64,000 nucleotides of DNA, taken from contig JAYWHR010000061.1 in the NCBI GenBank assembly GCA_043777675.1, forward strand, positions 124,001 through 188,000, read 5' to 3'. Source of the stretch: JANMDU01 sp043777675 (GTDB lineage: Bacteria; Pseudomonadota; Gammaproteobacteria; Burkholderiales; Burkholderiaceae_C). The first letter of the stretch is position 1; each line of letters starts with the position of its first letter. Shown piece after piece: positions 1-8,669 of this stretch. Position numbers and translations under genes: made by a program. The notes beneath the pieces are model-generated. The model was not told the origin of the DNA and made no database searches. It worked only from the letters and a program-made list of their open reading frames with translations.

Positions 1-2343
1 GGCCTCGCCGATGAGCCATTGCATGGCTTCGCGGAAATCGGCCACTTTTTGCTCTTTGAGTTTGTCGCCTTCGCCGCGCTGCACGAGCGCGCCGTCTTCT
101 ACCAAGCCTTGGAAGGTGAGCGCTGCGTCCACCAGCGCTGCGTAATCGCCGCCGTGCACAAAATCTGCGGTGATGGTGGAGAGCTTGTCGTTGCCATGCA
201 CGCGGCGCGTGATGGTGAGCACATGCTTGTCGGTGCGCGCATCAAACACGGCGGCCACGGTGGCGGCATGCAGGCCGCCCTGCAAGGCGGTGGCTGATTT
301 TTCTGCGTCTTGCATCGTATCCAGATTGAGCGCCACGCCATTCATGATGGCATGCAGGGCCTCGCCATCCATCCAGTTGGAAAGGCGCGCAATCACGGCT
401 TGCGCGAGCTGGTATTTGCGCGCAATTTCCATCAGCGTTTCGCCTTGGATCATGGCTTGATCTTTGCCGGGCACGAGCTTCGCGCCATCCATGGCCACGC
501 GCAGCAAATACGCATCGAGATCATTGCCATCCTTCAAATACTGCTCGGCCTTGCCGTGCTTGACCTTGTAAAGCGGCGGTTGTGCAATATAAATGTGGCC
601 GCGCTCCACCAACTGAGGCATCTGACGGTAGAAGAAGGTGAGCAGCAAGGTGCGGATGTGCGCGCCGTCCACGTCAGCATCGGTCATGATGATGATGCGG
701 TGGTAGCGCAGCTTGTCCACATTAAAGTCATCTGAGCCGCCTACTGCGCCGATGCCTGTGCCCAATGCGGTGATGAGCGTGACGATTTCGTTGCTGGTGA
801 GCAGCTTGTCGTAGCGGGCTTTTTCAACGTTGAGAATCTTGCCGCGCAAAGGCAGAATCGCTTGGAATTTACGGTCACGGCCTTGCTTGGCGGAGCCGCC
901 GGCGGAATCGCCCTCAACGATGTAAATCTCGCATAGACTCGCGTCTTTTTCTTGGCAGTCGGCCAGTTTGCCGGGCAGGCCAAAGCCATCGAGCGCTCCT
1001 TTGCGGCGCGTCATTTCTCTGGCTTTGCGGGCAGCATCGCGGGCGCGAGCAGCATCAATGATCTTGCCGCAAATGATTTTTGCATCATTCGGGCGCTCTG
1101 CCAAATAATCGGTCAAAGCTTTGGCCACGATGTCTTCCACTGGCGCGCGCACTTCGCTGCTGACCAATTTGTCTTTGGTCTGGCTCGAGAATTTCGGCTC
1201 AGGTACTTTCACGCTCAGCACGCAGCACAAGCCCTCTCGCATGTCGTCGCCGCTGATTTCAACTTTGGCTTTCTTGGCCATCTCGCTGACTTCAATGTAT
1301 TTACTGATCACGCGCGTCATGGCTGAGCGCAGGCCAGTCAGGTGTGTGCCGCCATCGCGCTGGGGGATGTTGTTGGTGAAGCAGAGCACGTTTTCGTTGT
1401 AGCTTTCGTTCCACTGCATGGAGACTTCCACGCCAATGTGCGTACCAGGAATGCCACCGTAGCTGTCTGCGGGGCGCTCGCCCATGGCAGAAAAAGTGGT
1501 GGGGTGCAATACTTTCTTTGCGCCGTTGATGTATTCAACGAAGCCCTTGACGCCGCCCGCGCCAGCAAAATCATCGCTCTTGCCGCTGCGCTCATCATGC
1601 AAACGAATGCGCACGCCGTTGTTCAAAAAGCTCAGCTCGCGCAAGCGCTTGGCCAAAATCTCGTAGTGAAATTCGTGGTTTTGCGTGAAGATTTCTGTAT
1701 CGGGCAAGAAATGCACTTCGGTGCCGCGCTTTTCCGTTTGGCCAGCCACGCGCATCGGGGAGACTTCCACGCCATCACGCTTTTCAATGATGCGGTTTTG
1801 CACTGCTCCTTGCGCAAATTCCAACTGATGCATCTGCCCTTCTCGGCGCACAGTGAGGCGCAGCCATTTGGAAAGGCCATTCACGCAGCTCACGCCCACG
1901 CCGTGCAAGCCACCCGATACTTTGTAGCTGTTTTGATTGAACTTGCCGCCCGCATGCAATTCAGTCAGGGCAATCTCAGAAGCCGAGCGCTTAGGCTCAT
2001 GCTTATCGTCCATCTTCACCCCAGTAGGAATGCCGCGCCCGTTGTCCACCACGGAAATTGAATTGTCGGTATGAATGGTCACGACGATATCGTCGCAATG
2101 GCCAGCCAGGGCTTCGTCAATCGAGTTATCGACCACCTCAAACACCAAATGATGTAGGCCTGTGCCGTCAGACGTATCGCCAATGTACATACCGGGGCGC
2201 TTGCGAACGGCTTCCAAGCCTTCGAGAATCTGAATGGAATCTGAACCGTAGTCTGCACTACCTGCCGCGGTCGAAGGGCTGGCCTTGACGCTGTTATCGA
2301 CAGGTTCTTTGGCATTGTTAGGCTGGTTAATTGGCTCGCTCAT
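1..2343 (-). CDS. gyrB: DNA gyrase subunit B (3' end beyond window)
   Basis: This is the ATPase subunit of DNA gyrase, which works with GyrA to introduce negative supercoils. The reading frame starts at the ATG complementary to 2341-2343 and stays open for 781 codons to the left edge, so roughly 60-90 C-terminal residues are missing. After a poorly conserved N-terminal tail of about 35 residues comes the GHKL ATPase start, with ILEGLEAVRKRPGMYIGD and then the Asn-containing VVDNSIDEALAG motif that binds Mg-ATP. It is the last gene of the leftward dnaA-dnaN-gyrB series, the usual bacterial origin order, and is separated from dnaN by 95 bp holding a terminator-like hairpin. Identification is secure. 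Confidence 0.97.
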   Translation of the reverse strand, partial: MSEPINQPNNAKEPVDNSVKASPSTAAGSADYGSDSIQILEGLEAVRKRPGMYIGDTSDGTGLHHLVFEVVDNSIDEALAGHCDDIVVTIHTDNSISVVDNGRGIPTGVKMDDKHEPKRSASEIALTELHAGGKFNQNSYKVSGGLHGVGVSCVNGLSKWLRLTVRREGQMHQLEFAQGAVQNRIIEKRDGVEVSPMRVAGQTEKRGTEVHFLPDTEIFTQNHEFHYEILAKRLRELSFLNNGVRIRLHDERSGKSDDFAGAGGVKGFVEYINGAKKVLHPTTFSAMGERPADSYGGIPGTHIGVEVSMQWNESYNENVLCFTNNIPQRDGGTHLTGLRSAMTRVISKYIEVSEMAKKAKVEISGDDMREGLCCVLSVKVPEPKFSSQTKDKLVSSEVRAPVEDIVAKALTDYLAERPNDAKIICGKIIDAARARDAARKAREMTRRKGALDGFGLPGKLADCQEKDASLCEIYIVEGDSAGGSAKQGRDRKFQAILPLRGKILNVEKARYDKLLTSNEIVTLITALGTGIGAVGGSDDFNVDKLRYHRIIIMTDADVDGAHIRTLLLTFFYRQMPQLVERGHIYIAQPPLYKVKHGKAEQYLKDGNDLDAYLLRVAMDGAKLVPGKDQAMIQGETLMEIARKYQLAQAVIARLSNWMDGEALHAIMNGVALNLDTMQDAEKSATALQGGLHAATVAAVFDARTDKHVLTITRRVHGNDKLSTITADFVHGGDYAALVDAALTFQGLVEDGALVQRGEGDKLKEQKVADFREAMQWLIGEA

Positions 2344-2383
2344 CAGGCTCTCGATTCACTAAAAAATTCAAAAGTTCAAACTC

Positions 2384-2418
2384 TAAAAACAGACAAGGGG
2401 ACCGAAGCCCCCGTTTGC
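2384..2418 (-). terminator. Rho-independent terminator after dnaN
   Basis: On the minus strand a six-pair stem with a TTCG tetraloop (GGGGGC-TTCG-GTCCCC, complement of 2397-2412) is followed within a few bases by TTGTCTGTTTTT. It lies between the dnaN stop and the gyrB start and would end or attenuate dnaN transcription before gyrB. Confidence 0.6.
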
Positions 2419-2438
2419 CATTCGGCTTCTGTCAATCG

Positions 2439-3545
2439 TTAGATCCGCATTGGCATCACCACGTATTTGAAACTGCTGTCGTCAGGCAACGTAAAAAGCG
2501 CGGAACTGTTGGAGTCAGACAGTTCAATCCGAGCCATTTCTTGCTCCATGTTGGCCAGCACATCAATGAGATAAGTCACATTAAAACCAATCTCAATGCT
2601 GTCGCCGGTATAGTCGATGTCAATTTCATCCACGGCCTCTTCTTGCTCAGCATTGTTGGCCGCCACACGCAAGGTGCCTGACTCGATGTTGAGGCGTACG
2701 CCTTTGAATTTGTCGCTGGTGAGGATGGCGGTGCGCTGCAGCGTAGCCAAGAGCGCTGCACGGCCAACGGTGATGATGTTTTTATGGTTCTTCGGAATCA
2801 CGCGGTTGTAATCGGGGAATTTTCCTTCGACCAGCTTGGTGACGAATTCCATCTCGCCGAAGCTAAATTTGGCTTGGTTACCAGCAAACTGCATGTTGAT
2901 GTCGCCTTCGCTGTCAGACAGCAAGCGCTGCAATTCAAGCACCGTCTTGCGCGGCAAAATAACTTCTTGCTTAGGTACTTCAACATCAAGCTGTGCAGAT
3001 GCAAAAGCCAAGCGATGGCCATCGGTGGCTACGATAGCAAGCTGCTTGCCTTCAGCGACGAACAGAATACCGTTCAGGTAGTAGCGAATATCATGGACGG
3101 CCATGGCGAACGAGACTTGGCTCAGCAGGTTCTTCAAAGCCTTTTGCGGTACAGCAAAAGCCGGCCCAAAGTTGGCAGCTTCTTGAACGAGCGGAAAATC
3201 TTCAGCAGGCAAAGTTTGCAGCGTGAACTTGCTCTTGCCGCCTTTCAGGATTAATTTACTCGCGCTAGATTCGAGAGAGACGGTTTGATCGGCTGGCATG
3301 GTGCGCAAAATATCGATCAGCTTGCGCGCGCCAACGGTGGTAGAGAAATTGCCAGCATCGCCATCCATACCTGCATGGGTGCGTATCTGGATTTCTAAAT
3401 CGCTGGTTGTCAGCTGCAAACTGTCGCCAGTTTTGCGCAAAAGCACGTTAGCCAGAATGGGCAGTGTATGACGGCGCTCGACGATGCCACAGACGGATTG
3501 AAGCAGGCCGAGTAGCTTTTCTTGGGTTGCTTTGAGTACGATCAT
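2439..3545 (-). CDS. dnaN: DNA polymerase III beta sliding clamp
   Basis: This is the ring-shaped processivity clamp that tethers DNA polymerase III to DNA. The product is 368 residues, the normal length for the family, and begins MIVLKATQEKLLGLLQ. It ends FKYVVMPMRI, the typical clamp C terminus. The frame stays open 34 codons further upstream, but the ATG at 3545 is chosen because homologues begin there and AGAGG lies about 9 nt upstream. The upstream extension would run through the probable origin. It follows dnaA in the same direction after a 361-bp gap that holds DnaA boxes. Confidence 0.97.
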   Translation of the reverse strand: MIVLKATQEKLLGLLQSVCGIVERRHTLPILANVLLRKTGDSLQLTTSDLEIQIRTHAGMDGDAGNFSTTVGARKLIDILRTMPADQTVSLESSASKLILKGGKSKFTLQTLPAEDFPLVQEAANFGPAFAVPQKALKNLLSQVSFAMAVHDIRYYLNGILFVAEGKQLAIVATDGHRLAFASAQLDVEVPKQEVILPRKTVLELQRLLSDSEGDINMQFAGNQAKFSFGEMEFVTKLVEGKFPDYNRVIPKNHKNIITVGRAALLATLQRTAILTSDKFKGVRLNIESGTLRVAANNAEQEEAVDEIDIDYTGDSIEIGFNVTYLIDVLANMEQEMARIELSDSNSSALFTLPDDSSFKYVVMPMRI

Positions 3546-3906
3546 TGCGTGTAGCCTCTTGTTCTTTAAATCAATTAATAAAGATAGTAGTAGTAGATAA
3601 GGGAGCGTGTGTGCTGTGGACAACCCTATTTTCGCCTGAAAAATCATGGGTTTAGCGTGTTTTGAAAACTGTGGGTAAGCCTGCTACCGTGCTTGTGGAT
3701 GGTGTTGAATAAGTTTTGAAAAAAGCGCCGCCCTGTGGATAAGCTGCACCTTGTTCAAAAATTATCCCCAAACTTATCCTCAAGGATTTCGAATCACCTA
3801 AAGCACCATACATTTTCACCTGAAAAGTCCTAAATTGATAGCAGCTTACGCAATATATTTGCCGGCTCACTGCGGTTTTTGATGGATAAACGTGAATCGA
3901 AGCGCA
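3546..3906. other. oriC: Probable chromosomal replication origin (oriC)
   Basis: The 361-bp dnaA-dnaN gap holds a cluster of DnaA-box-like 9-mers: TGTGGACAA (3615-3623), TGTGGGTAA (3670-3678), a weak TGTGGATGG (3694-3702), a perfect TGTGGATAA (3734-3742), TTATCCCCA (3762-3770) and TTATCCTCA (3774-3782). Next to the first box, on the dnaN side, is an AT-rich stretch (3560-3600) ending in four TAG triplets (3585-3596), which resembles a DnaA-trio unwinding element. A copy of the 32-bp dispersed repeat sits at 3837-3868. Location between dnaA and dnaN is a common origin site. A second, smaller box pair lies upstream of dnaA, so the origin could be bipartite. No skew could be computed here. Confidence 0.75.
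3837..3868 (+). repeat. 32-bp dispersed repeat, copy 1 (in oriC)
   Basis: Blocks are GATAGC / AGCTT / ACGCA / ATATATTTG / CCGGC / TC, matching the consensus found throughout the window. This copy lies between the DnaA-box cluster and the dnaA stop codon. Confidence 0.8.
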
Positions 3907-5442
3907 TTAACCCTTGAGGGTCTGTTCTAGCACGTGTAATTGCTGGTTAACCTCAGAAAATTGCTGTCGCTCAGTTCCGATTTTGCGCACGGCGTGCAGC
4001 ACTGTGGTGTGATCCCGCCCACCAAAGAGTTCGCCGATTTCCGGCAAGCTCTTCTGAGTCAGCTCCTTGGCTAAATACATAGCAATCTGGCGCGGGCGAG
4101 CAATCGAGGCCGGACGCTTCTTGGAATACATGTCTGCGACCTTGATTTTATAAAAATCGGCCACAGTTTTTTGAATGTTTTCTACGCCGATTTGTCGGTT
4201 TTGGATAGAAAGAAGATCCCGCAACGCTTCGCGTGCCAGGGGAATCGACACCTCTTTTTGGTTAAACCGTGAGTAAGCCAAAATCTTGCGCAAAGCGCCT
4301 TCAAGTTCGCGCACGTTGGAACGCACGTTTTTAGCCACGAAGAAGGCGACGTCTTCTGGCATAGAAGAGCCTTCGCTGATGGCTTTATTGATCAGGATTG
4401 CTACGCGCATCTCTAGCTCGGGCGGTTCAATGGCCACCGAGAGCCCCGAATCAAAGCGGGAGACGAGACGCTCATGCATATCCGTCAAACCCTTGGGATA
4501 AGTATCGGAAGTCATCACGATGTGGCTCTTTTTCGCCAGCAAGGCTTCAAAAGCATTGAAGAATTCTTCTTGGGTGCGGTCTTTGTTGGCAAAGAACTGC
4601 ACATCATCGATAAGTAGCAAATCAAGCTGGTGATAACGTGCTTTAAATTCGTCAAAAGTCTTACGTTGGTAGGCACGCACCACATCGGAGACGAACTGCT
4701 CAGCATGGGTATAAAGCACTTTTGCATCTGGCTTAGCTGCCAAAAGCCGATTGCCCACGGCGTGCAGAAGATGGGTTTTGCCCAAACCCACACCACCATA
4801 AATGAACAGCGGGTTGTACAAAGCGCCGAGATTGCTGGCAACATGCAAGGCGGCCGCGCGTGCCATGCGGTTGGCCGAGCCTTCGACCAAGGTCTCAAAG
4901 GAAAGGGCCGTGTTAATACGTGATTTGAAGCCGTTAACGCCCTCATTTTCTGTCAACAAAGCGGGGTTTTGGGGTAAAAATTCATGATGGCTCTGCGCTG
5001 GTGTTGAATGACTGACAGAGGAGAAAGGAGAGCTGGATCCAGTATTAGAGCTAGGTCTAGCTTGAGATTCGCGCGGAGCCAGCGCTAACTCTAGAGTGAT
5101 GCTTGCACCGCATGCTTCTCGGCAAAGCCGCTCCGCAGTGGCAGCGATCTTTCCACCGTACTGGGCGCGCACCCAATCGAGTTTGAAGCGGTTGGCCACC
5201 ACCACAGTGAGTTTTGAAAGATCAGCGCTTGCGTAAGCTTGGAGCGGTTTGATCCAGGTTATAAATTGCTGCTCTGGTAGTTCTTGCGCAAGAATGGCTA
5301 GGCAGCGCGGCCAAAGCTGAGATGCTTCCAAATAACTAGCGGGCGCCTCATGTGCGGTCAAGTCTGCTGGCTTGTCGAATGTTTTGGCTGCCACCATCGA
5401 CGATGCTGGCATGGTGGGAAAAAGAGCTTGCCCCTCTGTCAT
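3907..5442 (-). CDS. dnaA: Chromosomal replication initiator DnaA
   Basis: DnaA binds oriC, forms an ATP-dependent filament and melts the origin. From the ATG at 5442 the product is 511 residues. Domain I (about 38-115) is followed by a Ser/Pro/Gln-rich linker (to about 165), then the AAA+ domain with Walker A GGVGLGKTH (about 216-224) and Walker B LLLIDD (about 275-280), and the C-terminal helix-turn-helix with the signature GGRDHTTVLHAVRKI. The frame is open for a further 77 codons upstream, but those codons cross DnaA boxes and have no family similarity. No convincing Shine-Dalgarno sequence marks the start. MPASS at 5412 is an alternative. The first 35 or so residues are not conserved. 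Confidence 0.96.
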   Translation of the reverse strand: MTEGQALFPTMPASSMVAAKTFDKPADLTAHEAPASYLEASQLWPRCLAILAQELPEQQFITWIKPLQAYASADLSKLTVVVANRFKLDWVRAQYGGKIAATAERLCREACGASITLELALAPRESQARPSSNTGSSSPFSSVSHSTPAQSHHEFLPQNPALLTENEGVNGFKSRINTALSFETLVEGSANRMARAAALHVASNLGALYNPLFIYGGVGLGKTHLLHAVGNRLLAAKPDAKVLYTHAEQFVSDVVRAYQRKTFDEFKARYHQLDLLLIDDVQFFANKDRTQEEFFNAFEALLAKKSHIVMTSDTYPKGLTDMHERLVSRFDSGLSVAIEPPELEMRVAILINKAISEGSSMPEDVAFFVAKNVRSNVRELEGALRKILAYSRFNQKEVSIPLAREALRDLLSIQNRQIGVENIQKTVADFYKIKVADMYSKKRPASIARPRQIAMYLAKELTQKSLPEIGELFGGRDHTTVLHAVRKIGTERQQFSEVNQQLHVLEQTLKG

Positions 5443-5804
5443 AAGTACTACTGAGCTTCTAAAAATAATTGTGGATAAATCTGAAATAGCAGGCGGTAAT
5501 TGTAGATAGAAAAGCGAGTTATCCACAGCCAATATTACACAAATATACATTGAAGCATGGAAAGAGTGGGCGCTCACAAAGCGGCAAGCCACGGGGCTTG
5601 GTGGGCGCGTGGGCGTAGCGATGTGCGAAAAGGCTCGCACTATCGCCTCCAAACCCTTATCAGCACAAGACAAGCTTCTCCGAACACTAGCACAAAGCGC
5701 TTTAAATCTGCGATAATCGAGGGCTTCGCTTGGCGTAGCTCAAAGCTTGCTTTGCCCAAAGGCACACACAGGCCATCAGGCCTCCAGCTCTGGATCATTG
5801 AATC
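5443..5804. promoter_or_regulatory. dnaA-rpmH divergent intergenic region with DnaA boxes
   Basis: This 362-bp gap lies between divergent dnaA and rpmH. It holds two perfect DnaA boxes, TGTGGATAA (5470-5478) and TTATCCACA (5519-5527), placed to let DnaA repress its own promoter. They may also form an origin subregion. The rest must carry promoters for both directions. A GATAAT at 5712-5717 is a candidate -10 element for rpmH, without a good -35. No convincing gene is present. Confidence 0.6.
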
Positions 5805-5939
5805 ATGAAACGTACTTATCAACCTTCCAAAACCCGCCGCGCCCGTACCCACGGTTTCCTAGTGCGTATGAAAACAAAAGGTGGCCGCGCTGTGATCAAC
5901 GCACGACGCGCCAAAGGCCGCAAACGTTTAGCGGTCTGA
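5805..5939 (+). CDS. rpmH: 50S ribosomal protein L34
   Basis: This is a small basic protein of the large ribosomal subunit. Translation gives 44 residues beginning MKRTYQPSKTRRARTHGF and ending RRAKGRKRLAV, the standard length and sequence of beta-proteobacterial L34. It heads the rpmH-rnpA-yidD-yidC cluster diverging from dnaA, a very conserved arrangement next to the bacterial origin. Confidence 0.98.
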   Translation: MKRTYQPSKTRRARTHGFLVRMKTKGGRAVINARRAKGRKRLAV

Positions 5940-5949
5940 CAGCGCAAGC

Positions 5950-6393
5950 TTGGCTGACGTTGCCTTGCTGCCTCGCCTAAAAACTGCCGAGCAGTTTGCT
6001 GCCGTGCTGGATGCCAGCAAACTAAAAGTAGCGCAGCAATCTGGCGTTTGGCGCAGCGTGCACTTTGCGTTGCATATGGCACCCCTCAGCGTCATAGTGG
6101 TTGCGCCCAAAAGCGCCCCAGCTTGCCCAACGATCGGTGTCATTTGTCCAAAGCGTTGGGCCAAACGCGCAGTGACCCGCAACACCATCAAGCGCCAGAT
6201 TTACGCCGTGTCCAGCGAACTTGCACCCCAGTTGCCCCCCGCTTGCCTTGTGCTGCGCCTGGCCTCGGGCTTTTCTCGTGAACAGTTCCCAAGTGCTACA
6301 TCACCCGCATTGAAAGCAACACTACGCGCCGAGTTGTTAGGCTTGTTGAGCAAATTACCCAAGCGGCAAACACAACCAGAGGCTGCCGAATGA
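5950..6393 (+). CDS. rnpA: Ribonuclease P protein component
   Basis: RnpA is the protein cofactor of RNase P, which trims tRNA 5' ends. The product from the TTG at 5950 is 147 residues. The N terminus LLPRLKTAEQFAAVL and the basic RNA-binding motif KRAVTRNTIKRQ (about 75-86) are diagnostic. There is no ATG. TTG at 5950 or TTG at 5965 are the possible starts, the latter giving MLPRLKTAEQF. The gene follows rpmH by 10 bp, and its stop overlaps the yidD start by 4 nt, so the two are translationally coupled. Confidence 0.93.
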   Translation: MADVALLPRLKTAEQFAAVLDASKLKVAQQSGVWRSVHFALHMAPLSVIVVAPKSAPACPTIGVICPKRWAKRAVTRNTIKRQIYAVSSELAPQLPPACLVLRLASGFSREQFPSATSPALKATLRAELLGLLSKLPKRQTQPEAAE

Positions 6394-6665
6394 GCCTCCT
6401 ACAAAAAATCCTCATGGGTGTCGTGCAAGGCTATCGTTGGTTTCTCAGCCCATGGCTGGGTAGTGCCTGCCGTTTCTCGCCGACTTGTTCACTTTATGCG
6501 CTTGAAGCCTTGCAGCAGCATGGCGCCGGCCGAGGCAGCTATTTAGCAGCGCGCCGTATCGTGCGTTGCCACCCTTGGTGCAATGGCGGGCACGATCCTG
6601 TGCCTGCAGCTGAAGCCAAGAAATTATTCACTTCCTTCGTTTCTCCAGAAAAGACCTCCCCATGA
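6390..6665 (+). CDS. yidD: Membrane protein insertion efficiency factor YidD
   Basis: YidD is a small amphipathic inner-membrane protein that assists YidC-dependent insertion. The 91-residue product has the family core FLSPWLGSACRFSPTCSLYA and CHPWCNGGHDPVP with its conserved cysteines. It overlaps rnpA by 4 nt upstream and yidC by 4 nt downstream, so the three genes form one coupled operon. Confidence 0.95.
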   Translation: MSLLQKILMGVVQGYRWFLSPWLGSACRFSPTCSLYALEALQQHGAGRGSYLAARRIVRCHPWCNGGHDPVPAAEAKKLFTSFVSPEKTSP

Positions 6666-8419
6666 ACGATATTCGGCGCTCCATTCTCTGGGCGGTTTTC
6701 GCGTTTTCTCTTGTGATGCTCTGGGATGCCTGGCAGGTGCATAACGGCAAGACTGCGACCTTCTTCCCCAAAGCCAAACCTGCAGCCACAGCTTCCGCAA
6801 ACCCTGCAACAAGCCTAGCCACGCCAACTCCGAGCGCGTCATCAGCCACCGTGCCCACGCCGAGTGCAGCGCCAGCTCCCTCCGGCACGGCGCAATCCAC
6901 TCCCATTCAAGCCCCGGCAGCGCCCGCCGCCCAAACTTGGGAAGTCACCACAGATTTGCTCAAGCTGGTCTTTGCTAGCGAAGGCGGCAACATCATCCGC
7001 GCCGAGCTGCTCAAGCACCGCGAACTTGACGCGAAGAAAGACAAACTCGATCCGAACAAAAATGTCGTGCTGCTCGACCGCAGCACAGGACGCGCCTACG
7101 AGGCGCAATCAGGCTTGCTAGGCATGAATGGCCAGCCCTCCCTGCCTAGCCATTTGGCAGCGATGAGCTTCAGTGGTGATAAAGCACTCAAAGACGGTCA
7201 AAACGAACTCACGCTCAAATTTGAATCCCAAGAAATGGGTGGCATCAAATACGTCAAAACCTATACCTTGAAGCGCGGCGAATACGCCATGAGCGTCAGA
7301 CACGACATCGTTAACACCAGCGGCGCGCCCGTCTCGGCACAACTCTATATGCAGCTTGTGCGCGATGGCAACAAGCCCGCTGGCGAATCCGCCTTCTACA
7401 GCACCTTCACTGGCCCTGTGGTCTATACCGCTGAGAAGAAATACCAGAAGGCAGAATTCAGCGACATCGAGAAGAACAAAGCCGACTTTCAAGCGCAGAC
7501 CAACGCCGGCTATGTGGCCATGGTGCAGCACTATTTCGGCAGCGCTTGGCTCCTCCCAGACGGTATCGTTCGTGATAACTTCATGAGCAAAGCTGGCGCC
7601 AATCTCTACGCGGTGGGCATGAAAGCTCCGATGCAAGCCATAGCTCCCGGTGCGACGCAAACCACCCAGACGCGCCTTTTCATCGGCTCCCAAGAAGAAA
7701 ACAAACTCGAAGCGCTTTACCCTGGCTTGGAGCTGATCAAAGATTACGGCTGGCTCACGATTCTCGCCAAGCCTCTCTACTGGATCATGGATAAGCTCTT
7801 TGGCTTTATCGGCAACTGGGGCTGGACGATCATCGCTCTAGTGCTCTTGCTCAAGATCGCTTTCTATTGGCTCAATGCCACGGCCTACCGCTCGATGGCA
7901 AAGATGAAAGCCATCAATCCCAAGATCATGGAAATGCGCGAGCGTATGAAAGACAAGCCGCAGCAGATGCAGCAAGAAATGATGAAGATGTACCGCGAAG
8001 AAAAGGTCAACCCGATGGGTGGCTGCTTCCCGATCATGGTTCAGATTCCTGTATTCATCGCCTTGTACTGGGTGCTGCTCAGCTCGGTGGAAGTGCGCGG
8101 CGCGCCCTGGATTGGCTGGATTACAGATCTTTCTGTGCCAGACCCTTGGTATATCCTGCCCGTGATCATGGCCGCAACCACCATGCTGCAAACCGCCCTC
8201 AACCCGACCCCGCCGGATCCGATGCAGGCCAAGCTGATGTGGTACATGCCGCTGATTTTCTCGGTCATGTTCTTCTTCTTCCCTGCTGGTCTTGTGCTCT
8301 ACTGGATCACGAACAACGTGCTCTCAATTGCCCAGCAATGGATGATCAACACCAGCATGGGCGTGCCTCCGCAGTTCAATTTGCCTTGGAAAATGAAGCC
8401 GCAAGAGACGAAGATTTAA
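6662..8419 (+). CDS. yidC: Membrane protein insertase YidC
   Basis: YidC inserts proteins into the inner membrane, alone or with SecYEG. The 585-residue product is typical of the Gram-negative long form: an N-terminal membrane anchor (about 8-24), an Ala/Pro/Thr-rich linker (about 36-90), a large periplasmic beta-sandwich domain (about 95-360), and a C-terminal core of five membrane segments. The core includes MKAINPKIMEMRERMKDKP and the NPMGGCFPIMVQIPVFIALY region. Its stop is followed 20 bp later by a terminator hairpin. Confidence 0.97.
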   Translation: MNDIRRSILWAVFAFSLVMLWDAWQVHNGKTATFFPKAKPAATASANPATSLATPTPSASSATVPTPSAAPAPSGTAQSTPIQAPAAPAAQTWEVTTDLLKLVFASEGGNIIRAELLKHRELDAKKDKLDPNKNVVLLDRSTGRAYEAQSGLLGMNGQPSLPSHLAAMSFSGDKALKDGQNELTLKFESQEMGGIKYVKTYTLKRGEYAMSVRHDIVNTSGAPVSAQLYMQLVRDGNKPAGESAFYSTFTGPVVYTAEKKYQKAEFSDIEKNKADFQAQTNAGYVAMVQHYFGSAWLLPDGIVRDNFMSKAGANLYAVGMKAPMQAIAPGATQTTQTRLFIGSQEENKLEALYPGLELIKDYGWLTILAKPLYWIMDKLFGFIGNWGWTIIALVLLLKIAFYWLNATAYRSMAKMKAINPKIMEMRERMKDKPQQMQQEMMKMYREEKVNPMGGCFPIMVQIPVFIALYWVLLSSVEVRGAPWIGWITDLSVPDPWYILPVIMAATTMLQTALNPTPPDPMQAKLMWYMPLIFSVMFFFFPAGLVLYWITNNVLSIAQQWMINTSMGVPPQFNLPWKMKPQETKI

Positions 8420-8438
8420 ACGCACTTCTCTTTGATAG

Positions 8439-8471
8439 GCCGCAAGGAGTTGCTTCTTTGCGGCTTTTTTA
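8439..8471 (+). terminator. Rho-independent terminator after yidC
   Basis: GCCGCAA (8439-8445) pairs with TTGCGGC (8458-8464) and is followed directly by a run of six T residues. It closes the rpmH-rnpA-yidD-yidC operon. Confidence 0.85.
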
Positions 8472-8497
8472 TTGGTTGCGTAGAAAAAAACAAAACT

Positions 8498-8639
8498 AAT
8501 ACCGGATGCAGAAGACGCAAAGGTTACGCAAAAGACGCAAAAAAAGACAGCGCTGGCAGTTAATTCAAAACCTCTGTTTTGATACTTTTCTTTTTGGTAT
8601 TTCTTCTGCGTAACCTTTGCGTCTTCTGCGTCCGGTATT
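8498..8639. repeat. Inverted-repeat element with GCAGAAGAC units, copy A
   Basis: A 142-bp unit begins AATACCGG and ends CCGGTATT. Its 33-nt arms (8498-8530 and 8607-8639) are complementary at 32 of 33 positions and are built from short repeats such as GCAGAAGAC, GCAAAGGTTAC and GCAAAAGAC. The centre holds a small TCAAAA...TTTTGA hairpin. It occupies most of the yidC-mnmE gap. A second copy is at 14097-14261. It carries no gene and looks like a miniature mobile or recombination-derived element. Confidence 0.85.
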
Positions 8640-8669
8640 GAATCGGTATTAGTATTGCATTCAGAAACT

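Noticed and set aside
19..2288. Several plus-strand open frames of 60-240 codons over gyrB
   Set aside because: They are antisense shadows of gyrB with no start signals or family similarity.
7510..7530. GCCGGC preceded by GCGCAG in yidC, similar to the 32-bp repeat
   Set aside because: The residues (QAQTNAGYVAMVQHYF region) look like normal YidC sequence and the spacing between blocks is wrong.
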